64,000 nucleotides of DNA from Manduca sexta. Taxonomy: Eukaryota > Arthropoda > Insecta > Lepidoptera > Sphingidae. The first letter of the stretch is position 1; every line of letters begins with the position of its first letter. The notes below the pieces were generated by a model. The model saw only the letters and a program-made list of their open reading frames with translations. It was not told where the DNA came from and made no database searches. Positions 48,146-60,367 of this stretch are shown here, one piece after another. Made by a program: the position numbers and the translations under genes. The stretch lies in the NCBI RefSeq assembly GCF_014839805.1, contig NC_051129.1, positions 2,852,001 through 2,916,000 on the forward strand, given 5' to 3'.

Positions 48146-48807
48146 TTACAAGATGTATATATATTTAAATTACAAAATGTTCTTTCCGAAAATCGGTAAA
48201 TAAAAATTGAGAAATGCGAATATCGCTATTCGATTTATGCAAAACAGAATTCGTAACTAGTTTTTGACACTATTATTAAACAAATCATGTGCTACTTATG
48301 AGCAGTCATGACAAATATCATTTGCCGTGGAATTTGTTCATCATTTCGTTGAATTGAAATCAAAACAGATAAAATATCCTCAAACACGCTCTTAGCCTGT
48401 AAGTACTAAACGTCATATCAAGTACCAGGATAACATATAACAAAGAGTATGAAGATATTCCGCGACACTTCGCCTTACAATATCACACGACAGGTGTGAG
48501 GTGTCAACATCACATCTTGTTCAATTTCGCAAAACCGCTCAGATATCTTTTAGAACCGGTAGAATGGTTCCTACTACTTGTTACAAACATAACACTTTTA
48601 CGAAGAGGCATTTTACCAACAACGGGATTATATAACAAAGGCTATTTTGATTATTTTATTTTATAACTTAATATAACAAGTTTTTATGCAAATAATTGAC
48701 AGGACGAGCAATGCGGTTGACTGAATTATTTAAATTAAAATATTCGTTTTTAAATGCTGAGAATACATGTTTATATCAGTATTTTTACGGTGAATATGAC
48801 TGCTTTA
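48146..48807. other. AT-rich intergenic DNA
   Basis: No supported feature. Confidence 0.5.
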
Positions 48808-48982
48808 TCTACACTAATATATAAAGCTGAACAGTTTGTTTGAACGCGCTAATTTTAGGAAGTACTTAATCAATTTTGATTTTTTTTAACTAATAGAAAG
48901 CTACATTACTTCTGAGTGCTATACGCTACTTTTTATTCTCGGAAAATATTTTCACGCGGATGAAACCGCCGGCAAAAGCTAG
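48808..48982 (+). mobile_element. Short Helitron-like element, both ends intact
   Basis: 175 bp from TCTACACTAATATATAAAGC to GGCAAAAGCTAG, with a host A before (48807) and a T after (48983). A GC-rich stretch near the 3' end (cacgcggatgaaaccgccgg) can form a weak hairpin. Non-coding. Confidence 0.7.
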
Positions 48983-49173
48983 TAAAAATATGTTAAATCT
49001 TTGATTGCGACGTATGATTTTTAATTATTTTCTTTACGAATGCTCATTGTATGGAGTATAGACAATGAACATGTTTTGTTTGATTCATGTTTATGGTAAG
49101 CAATAACTGAATGCGTAATATGTTGGCAAAATACACCAAGTCTTTATTTGTTTCTTTGTATTCATTAGTGGTA

Positions 49174-49500
49174 GCGGCGATAGCCTAGTTGGGTGTGGAA
49201 CGGACTGCCGAGACGAATGTCCGCAGGTTCAAATCCACAACCCTGACTTTTCTAAAAAATCATGTGTGTATTCTTTGTGAATTTATCGTTCGCTTTAACG
49301 GTGAAGGAAAACATCGTGAGGAAACTTGCACATCTGAGAAGTTCTCTATAGGAATTTCGAAGGTGTGTGAAGTCTACCAATCCGCACTAGGCCAGCGTGG
49401 TGGACTAAGGCCTAATCCCTCTCAGTAGTAGATGAGGCCCGTGCTCAGTAGTGGGCAAGTGTATAATACAGGGCTGATATTATTTATTATTATTATTATT
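49174..49500 (+). mobile_element. tRNA-derived SINE, family S, full length
   Basis: A box tagcctagttgg, B box ggttcaaatcc, and a TTATT microsatellite tail after tacagggctgatatt. Compared with 43379-43700 it lacks about a dozen bases just after the B box. The overlapping 79-codon frame is the SINE read as protein. Confidence 0.85.
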
Positions 49501-50399
49501 CATTAGAAAAGCATTGCATCGTGTGAATACTTGGATATTTCATTAACAATATCAATATTCTTGCTCATGTGCCAATATATGTATGTAAAGGCTACTTATT
49601 TAGGCCAACATGACGGTCATGGCTTAAACACCTTCCGCAGTAGAAAAGACTCGTTAAATCATCGGGCCAGTATTAATAAAAGCCCGATACAGCCTCAGCA
49701 GAAACTTCTCGACTTAAAAGTCAAGTTCACTAAACTCGAATTTAAACCCACTCACTAAATACTCGAAAGATTCTGAAACCCATAGTACGGTCGCAATATG
49801 AAAGTGTTACGTAAACGATGACGTCATAAACAGGCTGTTTAATGACACCTTGCTTTTGGGACTTTATATAACACGCCCTTGCCAAACAGGTTCTGATTGT
49901 GAAAGTATTCCGTTCATCGTGATTAATGGTATTAATTTTGTCACTTTTGAAAACTTATGTAGGGCAGTTACAGCATAATCAATATGCCGGGCATGACACA
50001 TGATGATGCTATAAGAATTTGATACTTATGATTATTTCAGTAAGAGTGAAACTGTTTTGATAATGCAAGAGTTAAATCGCATTGACGTATATTCCATAGA
50101 CACGAACGTATATTAACTATTTGTTCAAAATCTGAACTAAATTGGCAACCAAAACGTCACTGTTATAACCTATTTATTCACTTTAACAACAAATCATTTT
50201 ACTTATTTGACTTATATTTTTTATTCAAATCCAGGTTTCTTAGACTCGAGTTCTTATATCTTGAGCGCCGTTAACAACCATAAGCTGTCAGTCAGTCAGT
50301 TCAACACAGTGGATGTACGGAACGCCAAATCTAGTATGTATTACATATATATCAATGTTAAACTGTGACTTTTTTCTCGGGTTAAAATGTAATCTATAG
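49501..50399. other. Intergenic DNA
   Basis: A 75-codon frame near 49531 has no recognisable domain. No other feature is supported. Confidence 0.45.
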
Positions 50400-50640
50400 T
50401 AATAATATGAAGTTGAAGAGTTTGAACTCGATAGTTAATCTCAGGAACTACTAAACAGTTTTGATTTTATTTCTCTAATAGGACTCTGCATTACTCTTGA
50501 GTGTTATAGGCTCTTTTTTATCCAGTTAATTTGGTCATGTGGACGGAGCCCCCTGCAAAATTATGGGGTAGAAAACACAAGGCGAAAAATGGGCCCCTAT
50601 TTGCATCTCTGCCTACCCTTTTAGGTGTGTGATGTTTCCT
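50400..50640 (+). mobile_element. Helitron-like fragment joined to a SINE A tail
   Basis: 50400-50560 has gttaatctcaggaactacta and ctctaataggactctgc, as in the Helitron-like copies. 50566-50635 then reads aggcgaaaaatgggc and ctctgcctaccc, the tail of SINE A. Both are truncated. Confidence 0.45.
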
Positions 50641-51275
50641 TCACAGAAACAACACGCGTACTTTATTTCTTAGTAATATCATTACCAAGAAATCTTGCGA
50701 ATATGTTTGGCAGTTTGGAACCATTACGTCATCGATCTGCCGAGGCATAACATAATGTCATTCAAGAAGGTTACATTCGACAGAAGGTACAGTCAGCCAC
50801 AAAAGTAGCTGAGGAAATAATAATCTTTAAAACGCTGCATCACGTCATCTTTAATAAAAATATTCTTTTTTATCAAAGTTTCGAAGGAAGAAAAACGAAT
50901 GTTGATAAGGACATAAAAATATAAAGACGATTTGAAATTCGAATTTTGTACACTACAGCTACTTTTGTAGTTGTCTGTACGACGCGTGTGTATGCAAATA
51001 TTTGAAAATGGAAGACTGCGAATGTTATTTCATTTTGTAGTACACACATTATGACGTCACTTGAAGAATTTTGTATTGTAGGCGAGAAGATGACCTTTGC
51101 CGCAGCTGTTCATATTAAGCTTAAGGTTCTATTGCTTAGACCTACATGCTCTTCATACCAATGTCATACTATATACCTGTTTTGTATTCTAGCAAAATAA
51201 TAGCACTGAAGTACTAAGGTTTTATGATTTTTTTAGTGTTCTGAATTGTAATACTAAAAATCTTGTAATGTAAAT
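50641..51275. other. Intergenic DNA
   Basis: No supported feature. Confidence 0.5.
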
Positions 51276-51581
51276 GGTGGTAGGTCTCTCATATGTGAGA
51301 GTCCGCTTGGGTAGGTACTACCGCAATATCTATTTCTGCCGCCAAGCAGCAGTGTGTAGTCACAGTTGGGTTCCGGTTTGAAGGACATTGTAGCCAGTGC
51401 AACTACTAGACATAATAAGACTTAACATCTCATGTCTCAGGATGGCGAACGCAGTGGAATGCCAAACAATACTTTGTAATTCAAGGTATTGGATGGTGTT
51501 TCTACTGTTTATGGGCGGTCGTATCGCTTACCATCAGGCGAACGGCAAACTCGTCTCATCATTCAAAGCAATAAAAAAAAA
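51276..51581 (+). mobile_element. Repeat family C, full copy with A-rich 3' end
   Basis: About 305 bp starting at ggtggtaggtctctc and ending in a short poly-A after tcattcaaagcaat. It contains gtgtgtagtcacagttggg and cttaccatcaggcgaacgg. The other full copy (56213-56516) is in reverse orientation. A fixed A-tailed 3' end suggests a retroposon, but I cannot name the source. Confidence 0.65.
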
Positions 51582-51598
51582 CTTACACTAATTTACAT

Positions 51599-51790
51599 CT
51601 ATCTATATATATAAAAATGAATTGCTGTTCGTTAGTCTCGTTAAAACTCGAGAACGGCTGAACGGATTTATCTTATCTTGGTCTTGAATTATTCGTGGAG
51701 GTCTAGGGAAGATTTAAAAGGTGAGAAAAATTCGAATAATTGCCGGGAAAATCCTCAAAACAGCATTTTTCTATTTCCCATACAAACGTT
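51599..51790 (+). mobile_element. Helitron-like 5' fragment
   Basis: Begins TCTATCTATATATATAAAAA after an A and contains gctgttcgttagtctcg and aaaactcgagaacggctgaa, the 5' part of a family whose minus-strand relative is at 39619-39903. The 3' end is missing. Confidence 0.55.
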
Positions 51791-52088
51791 TTCTAACTAA
51801 TACGTAGAGTCAATTTGAGCTTTATTGCTATTGTATAAAGTTCACTGTTGTCTAAGCAATGTAGGTGTGTTCCTAACATCAAAGCAGTGTGCGATGGAGC
51901 ACAGAATATAATAATGTAATGTCGCGTTCTGAAACTCAACAAAAGTGATATCGCGGACCCGACTAAATTGAACAGTCACAAAATTTAATATATCATTAGT
52001 TATTTGGTTGGCTTCACGATATTATTTTTTTGTTTTACTTTAAAATGCATGTTTTCGTTATGGACAATTTTTGAGCTACTTTTGCATA

Positions 52089-52587
52089 TCTATACTTATA
52101 ATAAATCTGTAGAGAGGTCAATTCTGTACATGAAATATATTTCCAAAATAACTGGGGGTGATTAGGGATCGATACTGATGCTAAAAATGCAATTAGTAAA
52201 ATTTTTGTCTGTCTGTCTGTATAACCGTTATAGAAACAAAAACTACTCGACGGATTTTAACTTAACTTGGTACAATTATTTTTCATACTCCTGAGCTGGT
52301 TATAGTATACTTTTCATCACGCTACAATTAATAGGAGCATAGCAGTGATGGAAAATGTTGGGAAAACGGGAGAAGTTACTCCATTTTTTAAGCTTCCGTC
52401 ATTTCGTGTGCAACCTTAATGGTTAAAAGTTCCTTCGATTTCACCAGGATCCCATCATCAGACCCTGACCGGACAATCGGACCACCTGCATACCACCATA
52501 AATTAAAAAAACATCCCGACAAATTGAGCACCTTCTCCATTTTTGAAACCCGAAATCCACGCGGGCGAAGCTGCGGGCGGAAGCTAG
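52089..52587 (+). mobile_element. Helitron-like element, 499 bp, both ends present
   Basis: Starts TCTATACTTATAATAAATCT after an A (52088). It contains tgggggtgattagggatcga and a GTCT microsatellite. It ends with cgcgggcgaagctgcg, then CTAG (52584-52587) and a host T. No Rep or helicase frame is visible, so it is non-autonomous. Confidence 0.7.
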
Positions 52588-52751
52588 TTCTATATAAAAA
52601 TGAATATTATAGTTCCCATACAACCGGACCACCTACAGTAAATTTTAATGTATCAAAATTAGATACAATTGATGAACCTACCCATGAATTACGAAATATC
52701 CATGATCAAGATAATTTAATACGCGCTCCAAACACACTTTCAAGTCGATAG
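52588..52751 (+). other. Protein-like open tail after a Helitron end
   Basis: After the CTAG, a tctatataaaaatgaat sequence resembles another Helitron 5' end. The frame then reads about 40 codons of ordinary-looking protein (PTVNFNVSKLDTIDEPTHEL and on) to TAG at 52749-52751. It may be a coding fragment left inside a Helitron. Not recognised. Confidence 0.25.
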
Positions 52752-52946
52752 CCTTGAAATCTTTATTTGTAACAATTGGTCAACTAATTTGAATTTTTAT
52801 TGACACTAACATTGGCTTTAAATGCCAAAATAAAAATTATGTGTGTTGCTTGGAACGCTTGCATATTTTTTGTATTTTTATTTTGGAATTAAATCAAGTT
52901 TTATTTGTCCTGGCATGGCAAAGAGATTTTAAGGAAGTTGATATAT

Positions 52947-53150
52947 TATTACGACTGCAGTGCTGAGGTCTCGGATTCGATTCCCGGGTCAGCACTATTG
53001 TGTTTTTCTACTCAGTATCAGCCTGGATTCGGAAATTTGTGCTCGATGTAACGATAGGCTCGCTCCCTATCGCATCATGGGACGGAATACGTACGGCGGA
53101 AAATGGGTGAACCAGTTGTGCCTCTACCTATCCCTTCGAAGATAAAAGGC
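52947..53150 (+). mobile_element. SINE family A, 5'-truncated
   Basis: Contains ctgaggtctcggattcgatt, cccgggtcagcac, tatcgcatcatgggacgg and a tail near tatcccttcgaag. Confidence 0.65.
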
Positions 53151-54473
53151 GTATGTGTGTCAAAAAATGCATCAACCTACTGTTAATGGTAGCACGGTAT
53201 TGCCAGCTATGTCTACAGCGTAAATACAACTGCTCGACTGTACCATTCATACCTTCAAGCTTTTGGAAGTCCATTGCTGATTATATGCCTCCTCTAAGCA
53301 TTTCCAAATTGAACTGTTCGAAGCGGCTTGGATCCAGCAAGTTCCAGCGACCTACTCTATGACCTCACCATACCTCACAGAAACCTACAATAAATAAGCT
53401 TTGCTATTGTGTTCCATAAAAATGAAATACTGAAATAGCTATTCCTATCTTATCCCTCTCTTCCCTAAACACCCTTTTTATTCGAGGCCAAGTTACGAAA
53501 GTACTAACTTAAATGCTCGTTTACAATATATACCAGTAATAATATTCTTTTAATAAAAAAATCGCAAAGATATGATTAGCTAAAACACAAATTTACTCGA
53601 TCAGCTGTAAGTCAAAACCTCTCTTGCCTCTTAATGAGGTTGAAACTAGGAACCGGTGATGTTTTTGACAGATAATTAAGCAATTCTTAACCACCTCTTA
53701 ACGCTAAAACAAGTTTATAAGTAAGACTGATAATTGGTAAGTATAGAGCATTTCTAATAATGTCATTCACATGACATCTCTCGAAGGTTGTTAGAATGCT
53801 AGCGTAGTTAATTAAAATCCCTAGACAGCCGAAGTCCGAATATAGAGGTAGTACCATTGACCCAGTAGCCTAAATTTATTCTGGCTAGAGACTTGAAATC
53901 GCTTGCCAATTCCACCAGTGAAGCAATAAGGGAAAAATATGTCATAAAATACTGGATTAATTTTAATGATTAATTGCATTAAAGGTAAACATTTGGGTAT
54001 TTGGATGCGGTTTGGAGGAAAATCAATTGCCAAGAAAATATATTATGTAGAAGCTTTTGACTTTTTATATTATCGACAGTCAGTCAAGAAGGACAGTTAA
54101 TTATATTAGACAAAACAATGCATATGATTTTTCATTCCTGCCTGCTTACCTTCTAGAATGATAGATTACTTTTTCAATACAGCCCACAGCAACGTTTCAA
54201 ACTGTATAAGAATTATCTGGATGTATCATACGAACTCTGTCACAACATACCGCACGTGACTAGAGTTTAAAATAGTTAAAAAATGAATGGCGACGGCCTG
54301 CATGCCCTTCCCGGCCTTGTCATAGATTTCACGTTGGATACGAAAACAAAATTGTAATGAATATATAGAGATGATGAAATGCGCATTTCTTATCACAATT
54401 TTAAAATATTAACAAAGAAGAACAGATTATACAAAAATAGAACTTAAAAACCTTTGATTTATATGATAAAAAA
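53151..54473. other. Intergenic DNA
   Basis: No supported gene. Short frames near 53153 and 53821 show no domain or repeat signature. Confidence 0.45.
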
Positions 54474-54672
54474 ATAATAATGCCAGCCATGTACATTATA
54501 TCCTATTGCAGGACAGGGGCATTCTCTACTACTGAAAAGTTCCTTCGTTCACCACACTGGCCTAATTGTTAGCAGATTTCACGTTCGAAATTCTTATGGA
54601 GAACTTCTCAGGTAAGATGTTTTTCTTCACAATTGAAACAAGCGATAATTTACAAGAAAATGACATATGGTC
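54474..54672 (-). mobile_element. SINE family S, decayed
   Basis: The order gccagccatgtacattata, ggcattctctactactga, caccacactggcctaa and ggagaacttctcagg follows the reverse of family S with many substitutions. Confidence 0.55.
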
Positions 54673-55787
54673 GCTAGAAAACCAAAATTTAGAATCAATG
54701 TAACTTGTGATCATAAATTACCTATGTTTTGGAATAATTTTATCACAGTAGTTTTTTTAAGTCAAATATGTAAACTGTCACGTCAGCAGATAACTTTTCT
54801 TTTATTTTTGGTAATTAAAATTAATGTTGTATAGAGACTAAACTCTATAACTGCTAATTATATATTTACAGTTTCACTTCGAGGAATTTACATTATTCTT
54901 TAGTAAGTAGGGCTTATTTTACGTTTAGCCTTTAACACGGATGAAGCCGCGAAGAAAATTGTATTAATTTAAACTTACAAAGCAGGTTCACAAATTTCTA
55001 AATACTATCAACAGTATACTGCAGATTCTTTTACAAAAACAATTGTCGAGTAATCACGAACTCAAACGGTTATTATTGTCGGCGCGTTCCGGGTCGTCGC
55101 GTGCACCGGTCGCCATCTGCTACCATCTGGCACTGTGCGACCAGTCTGTAGTAAATACTGTCAATATTATAGACAGCAGGTGACAATACTTTATAGCATT
55201 ACTTTTCAAAGTGCCCCCGTCCCATTGCAAGGCGTTATAATATGTAAAGAAGGGCGTTAATGTAGATTTTGTAAATCAATTTCAATACTTCGGGAATAGT
55301 ACTTTTTTGGGTTAAGGGATTACAAGCCATTCTGTCACCCTAACAACGTACATGCAAAATTTCATTATTGCTGAGAGTAATAAAGGAAAACGTAACAAAT
55401 AAATAAACTCGCTTTCATAGTATTTGCTAAGATACTTGGTGAGGCTCATGGTTTCCTCTTCCTTGCATTGAAGAGAAGAGGGGCGTGGGCATTCCTATTT
55501 AAGGTAGCAGGGTGGCATAAAAAATAATATGGGAACCTCTGCTTTTTAGTAAATACTCTTCAGTAACGTGAACAGTGTGCTTGTTCTTTTGTTATTCGTT
55601 AATATACATAAATTAGTGGGTTTGTTTTTTATAGAATTGGACGCGGCAGACGAAATATAAAAAAAATACTTTATTTTTTTTGTTTCTGTTTAATATGGAA
55701 ATATCTGTTCATAAATGTCACCGAAGTGGTTTAGATATCTATTGAGGTCTAGTTTACACACTGTTTTACAAAGCCACGTTTTTTTTC
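54673..55787. other. Intergenic DNA with a CpG-dense island near 55075-55150
   Basis: Most of the block is AT-rich. An island of about 75 bp (tcggcgcgttccgggtcgtc, gcgtgcaccggtcgccat) is dense in CpG. The + strand is open through it to a TGA near 55180, but no protein is recognised. Confidence 0.35.
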
Positions 55788-55916
55788 GAACACAGCAAAG
55801 TGACCTACCTGTACCTGATGGTAAGTGAAGTAGGGTCCAATAGAATGTCGACTGACGAGAAATGATTACTCCTTGACTGTTGATACAATTATGCCGGCCT
55901 GTTGGAACCGAATACA
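55788..55916 (+). repeat. Repeat family B, 3'-truncated
   Basis: Contains acctgatggtaagtgaag, aatagaatgtcgactgacga and atgccggcctgttggaaccg, then breaks off. Confidence 0.65.
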
Positions 55917-56212
55917 ACTCTCTCCCTAGAATCGAGGGCCACACCATCATAACAGTATTTAAAACATGGTTTGTATAGAAGGCACATCAGTCAATTATAG
56001 TAAAAATATATTATAAACATAATAAAGAATATAGTCAATACTAATTTGTGCATTGAACAAGTCATCCTATTTAGAAGGTCATAAGATCGATTTCTTCTAA
56101 AACAAGTTTAGCTTACATATCCAGAGGCGACATTTCTTTGTACGTATTATCGTAGTATATTAGTATTTATCAGGATCATACTGTAAGTTATTTTATGTCC
56201 GTGACAAGTTAA

Positions 56213-56516
56213 TTTTTTGTTTATTGCTTTGAATGACGAGACGAGCTTGCCCTTCGCCTGATGGTAAGCGATACGACTGCCCATAAACAGTAGAAACAAC
56301 ATCCAACACCTTGAATTACCAAGTATTGTTTGGTATTCCACTGCGGTCGCCAAACTGAGACGTGAAATGTTAAGTCTTATACATATCCAGTAGTTACACT
56401 TGCTACAATGTCCTTCCAACCAGCACACAACAGTGACTACACACTGCTGCTTGGCGGAAATAGACATTACGGTGGTACCTACCCAGACGAACTCTCACAT
56501 GTGAGAGACCTAATAT
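56213..56516 (-). mobile_element. Repeat family C, full copy
   Basis: Reverse-strand copy, T-rich start at the left and actctcacatgtgagagac at the right. The octamer pair ctctcaca/tgtgagag is a perfect 16 bp palindrome here, degenerate in the other copy. Confidence 0.65.
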
Positions 56517-56739
56517 CATTTTGCAATGCTCTACATAAGAAGAAATAAGGGTCTATCTCAACGACTACTTGAACCTAGTATATCAGTCGTGTATTATACC
56601 TATATGGTTGATTTTTGAGATGGTATTAAGGGCAATACCTTATGCAATCTTGTATTTTTTTTTCAATCTTTATTTAAAAAGCTCCGTCGCATTTTACAAT
56701 GTCGCTTCATACGTAACTACGCTGACTTTAATATCTTTC

Positions 56740-56900
56740 CAGTTGTGAAGCTTCCATACAACCCGATTACTACCGGCTTCCCTTTTATATTTTTCTACGT
56801 TTGTCTTAGTTTTAGTTTTCTGTTCAATTGGCCGCAATATGATAAGTAAGGCCTGTTTGCCTCAGGTTACCTTTTAGCAAATTTCACCCTTAACGACTTT
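56740..56900. mobile_element. Decayed relative of the hAT-like MITE
   Basis: Shares cttccatacaa, attactaccggctt, caattggccgc, gcctcaggt and atttcaccctt with 39989-40126, but the terminal repeats have decayed and a T-rich insertion is present. Confidence 0.5.
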
Positions 56901-57994
56901 ACATTGTTAATTAAATTCTCAAAGAGCAGTTACTGTAAGGTATTTATTTAAAATGTATATTTGTTTAGATTTCTGTCTGAATATACTTTAGATATCATTG
57001 CATGTTCGACTATTCAACTATCAGAATTTATCTTCGTATGGGTTTTCTCACTCGGCTTTAGCATTTGGCATCAACATCAAAGCATCGACTCAATCGATGA
57101 CTTAGTCCCCATCCGGTATTCGAACCTATGGATATAGTTTACGGGTATTTTGGTTATGTTTGGTAAAACAACTTGACTGATTGATAGAGTATATCGTTCA
57201 TAAGACCTTTATTCGTGTAAATGCATGATACTTTCACTTACAATAAAGTTTACATAACATCTGTCATGATAATTGTACCGTTCTTGAAGAACAAGTATTC
57301 CAATCAACATATCGATCGTTGAATAATTGGCTTAAGCGAATTTTTTTTCGAAAATTTATAACTAGGTAAGAAAAACATAGAAAAAAGTGCCGATTTTAAA
57401 TATGTATGAAACTTTGTGTCGTAAAAAAATGTGGCTTACGTCAATTACCTTTTGAACCAGCGATGTATAAATACTATGAGCGTATAACATAAGCCTACAA
57501 CAAAGTCTTGTCTAAGCCTACATTAGCGCAACAAGTTCATTAGTTTCACATTGTTGACTGAAAAACTATTGGGTCCATGACCTAAATTTTTAATGAACGT
57601 TTCGCATATTTTAAGATCAAACACCTTTGAAAGTTTGTACTGCAATCGTAAATTACCGAACGCCTACACAATATTAACAGCCATTTTGAAACAATTTACA
57701 ACCGGGCATAAAGTATTAAACGACCGTTTTGTTACACATTAACATACCCGAAGCGTGTGTCGATCGAAAATAATACAAACAATTTGCTAATAGCACACGA
57801 AACGGTGAAAACGAAACCTGCACGCTAAAAGTTGCAAAACGGAATTAATTCACAACATCGAAAACGCTACACGTTTACGCAAATAAAAAAAAAATTCTGG
57901 CTGAATGGGGTTGCAAAATTCCTTTGCTGTTATACACTGAAAAAAAAAACAAAGAACGTCGCAGCGTTCCGATGATCAATCCGAACGGGCTCAC
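56901..57994. other. AT-rich DNA, possibly first-intron sequence of a minus-strand gene
   Basis: No frames of interest. If 57995-58257 is a first exon, this would be intron. No repeat with clear ends was seen. Confidence 0.4.
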
Positions 57995-58257
57995 CTTGAT
58001 AATCCGTATATTTTGACAGCTGGTGCACGTCAACAAAGAAAACAATAGCCTGCACTTGTCTAGGCTGAACGTAATCGGTTTAGCAAATTACAACGTGAAT
58101 TGTCACTTGAACTGGCACTTAACACAATTTACTTTTTTATATTTCGACATTCGAATTTTAAACACATCGGTCTTATCGGTTCGGCGGGTTTCGTTTGTTT
58201 TGAATAAAGAACGGGGCACAGCGGCGTGCGCACGCGTTCACAACCGCGCGCAGCACT
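57995..58257 (-). other. Candidate first (untranslated) exon and core promoter, minus strand
   Basis: On the minus strand a TCAGT initiator (58255-58259 on +) is followed by a CpG-rich leader with gcgtgcgcacgc (like an NRF-1/Ewg site). The segment ends in CAAG followed by GTGAGC, an excellent splice donor (junction 57995/57994). Just upstream is aaaatggccgg, a YY1/Pho-like site. There is no TATA box. The composition contrasts with the AT-rich surroundings. I infer the start of a gene running to lower coordinates, but no downstream exon was recognised. Confidence 0.35.
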
Positions 58258-59562
58258 GACTCGATTCACCGGCCATTTTCTCAGCGGTGGAGGGAGATGG
58301 CACCGAAATAGGAAATAAAATGGAAAAATAAGGCTGTACGGCCGCGCCATAAGTTATTACGCAAAAGAAGCTAATTATTGAATAGTTTAGTAGAGTTTAT
58401 CTTTGTAAAATCAATGCACTTTCGAAAATGATAACCTATTTTCAAAGTAGCTGGTTTCTTGAAGAACCCTATATTTTCCCAATATAGACAATAAGGACCA
58501 TTATATTTTAGCTTTAATATGATAGCGAAACGATCGTTAAGTACTTATTTTTATTACTTAATAAGTATGCAGAACAATACATTTTTGCAAAAAATATTTA
58601 CGTTTTATAAAATGCAAATAATTTTATTACACCTGATAAACTTTATATAAAAGACTTTCTCGATTACACCGTTTCCGGCGATTTAAAGCTTCCAATTCCC
58701 ATTTTTTGGAAGGATGCCTTGAGTTTGACATTTAGGTTATTTGAATTACAAATAACTATCCAAAGTGACATATGGGTGTCATATGGGTGTTCGAACTTAG
58801 GTTAAATAAAAAATTTGAATTATTAAAAATGAAAATATTTGATGTTTAGATATCTAAAATAAATATTTTTTTCTGTTTTGTAACAAAAATACTTAGTTTA
58901 TGACAGTTACTCAGGATATGCCTTAAATTATGGCAGGATTTCCCCAGTTTCAAAATATTGTGACTTATTTAAGGTAGAGTAGGAAACTACACTTGATCCC
59001 GCCATATTAGATATTGAGCGACAGACCATATAGAAATAATTACCGTCGTATGAACAAAATAAAATTCAAAGTATATACAATAAACACATTTTTAAGAATC
59101 GATGTTTTAAAGTGAGTTTAAGTCTTGTCTAGCGTATTATTTTTCTGACTAAAAACAAGGTAATTCAAGTATGGGAGGCATACCCGCCAACAAAGCTTTC
59201 TTAAGCAGACACTGGCAAAATTATGTGTTCGTAAATATATATAATGACAGATTTAAGGTGTTTGGAGCTTCTAAGGTTTGGGGTCATTTTTAATTTGTAT
59301 TGTATATTTTAGTTTATTTGTCTAAATAAAATCAACTATTTACATAAAGTCCGTTACATATAAACGAAATTTACGACAACATTGTAGAGACAATTATTCT
59401 GAAAACTTTTAGTAAGAAAAAATTTTCTCCATGCTGTGTTTAATAAACAACGTAATTTAATATAAATGTATATCCTTGACATTGTAAATTATATTATATA
59501 GATGACAGAAGTTTGTAAACTTGACTTTATTTTCATAATATTGTATTGCCGATGATATATAT
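58258..59562. other. Intergenic DNA
   Basis: The first 90 bases (ccggccattttctcagcggt, gtacggccgcgccat) are GC-rich and belong with the candidate promoter. The remainder is AT-rich without supported features. Confidence 0.45.
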
Positions 59563-59790
59563 TATATATCCGCCCGGATAGCCACCACCGCATCCAAAGT
59601 GTTAAAACCCGCCATAGTGACCCACGTAAATGTGTCGCGTTCCGTGATCAGCCTGTGTATATTCGGTTTCAACAGGCCGGCATAATTATGTCGACTGCTG
59701 AGGGATAATCATCTCTCGTCAGTCGACATTTATCGGACCCCACTGCACTTACCATCAGGGGCAATGTGTTCACTTAGTCTTCCCCGTATA
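59563..59790 (-). repeat. Interspersed repeat family B
   Basis: Reverse-strand copy, from atatatccgcccggatag to ccatcaggggcaatgtg. It includes acccacgtaaatgtgtcgcg, one of the most complete copies. Confidence 0.7.
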
Positions 59791-60072
59791 AAAAACTAAA
59801 CACTTTTTGGACTAAGAGTGCCTAGGGCCTCGAGGCAAAACGAATTTCAGTATTTGGACTATGACCATGGGATATCTCGTGTTTTAGAACTACCCATATT
59901 CAATACGGCGATACTTGCATATTCTTTTTTATTAATGGAAAACGTGCTTGCTAATAGTGCGTGTAAGCGATGTATCTCTACCCAACTCTTTTGAGATAAC
60001 AGCGTGATGGTATGTATATTATGTTTTTAAAATTTATTAGTGCAAAAAATGTTACTTATACTTGTTCTATTA

Positions 60073-60332
60073 CCCCCTTATTCATAAATGTTTTTTATCT
60101 AAGGACGGAGTAAAGCTGTGATAACAAGCTTGTTTCTCAGTGCCCAACGGCACTGAGAAATAGACATAGGGCCGTTGTGATTGGTTATTATTATTGTATC
60201 TCAATATTAGCCAATCACAACGGCCCTATGTCTACGCACTGAGAAGACTGCCATGACGTCAGCACTGAGAAATAGACTTGTTATCACAGCTTTACTCGGT
60301 CGTTAGATAAAAAACGTCTATGAATAAGGGAG
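60073..60332. mobile_element. PIF/Harbinger-type MITE, copy 2, with inner foldback
   Basis: 260 bp. Ends CCCCCTTATTCATAAATG and CGTCTATGAATAAGGGAG are flanked by TTA at 60070-60072 and 60333-60335. Inside, agacatagggccgttgtgat (from 60162) and its exact reverse complement (60211-60233) form perfect 23 bp arms around a 26-base loop. Copy 1 has only one of these arms. Confidence 0.8.
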
Positions 60333-60367
60333 TTAGAAGATAAAGGGTTAGTAAGTCGCATCCTAGC

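Noticed and set aside
49189..49428. 79-codon frame on the + strand
   Set aside because: It lies wholly inside a family S SINE and begins within the tRNA-like head.
58023..58259. 78-codon + strand frame through the GC-rich patch
   Set aside because: The composition and donor site fit a minus-strand leader better. The peptide has no domain and ends in CpG-rich sequence.
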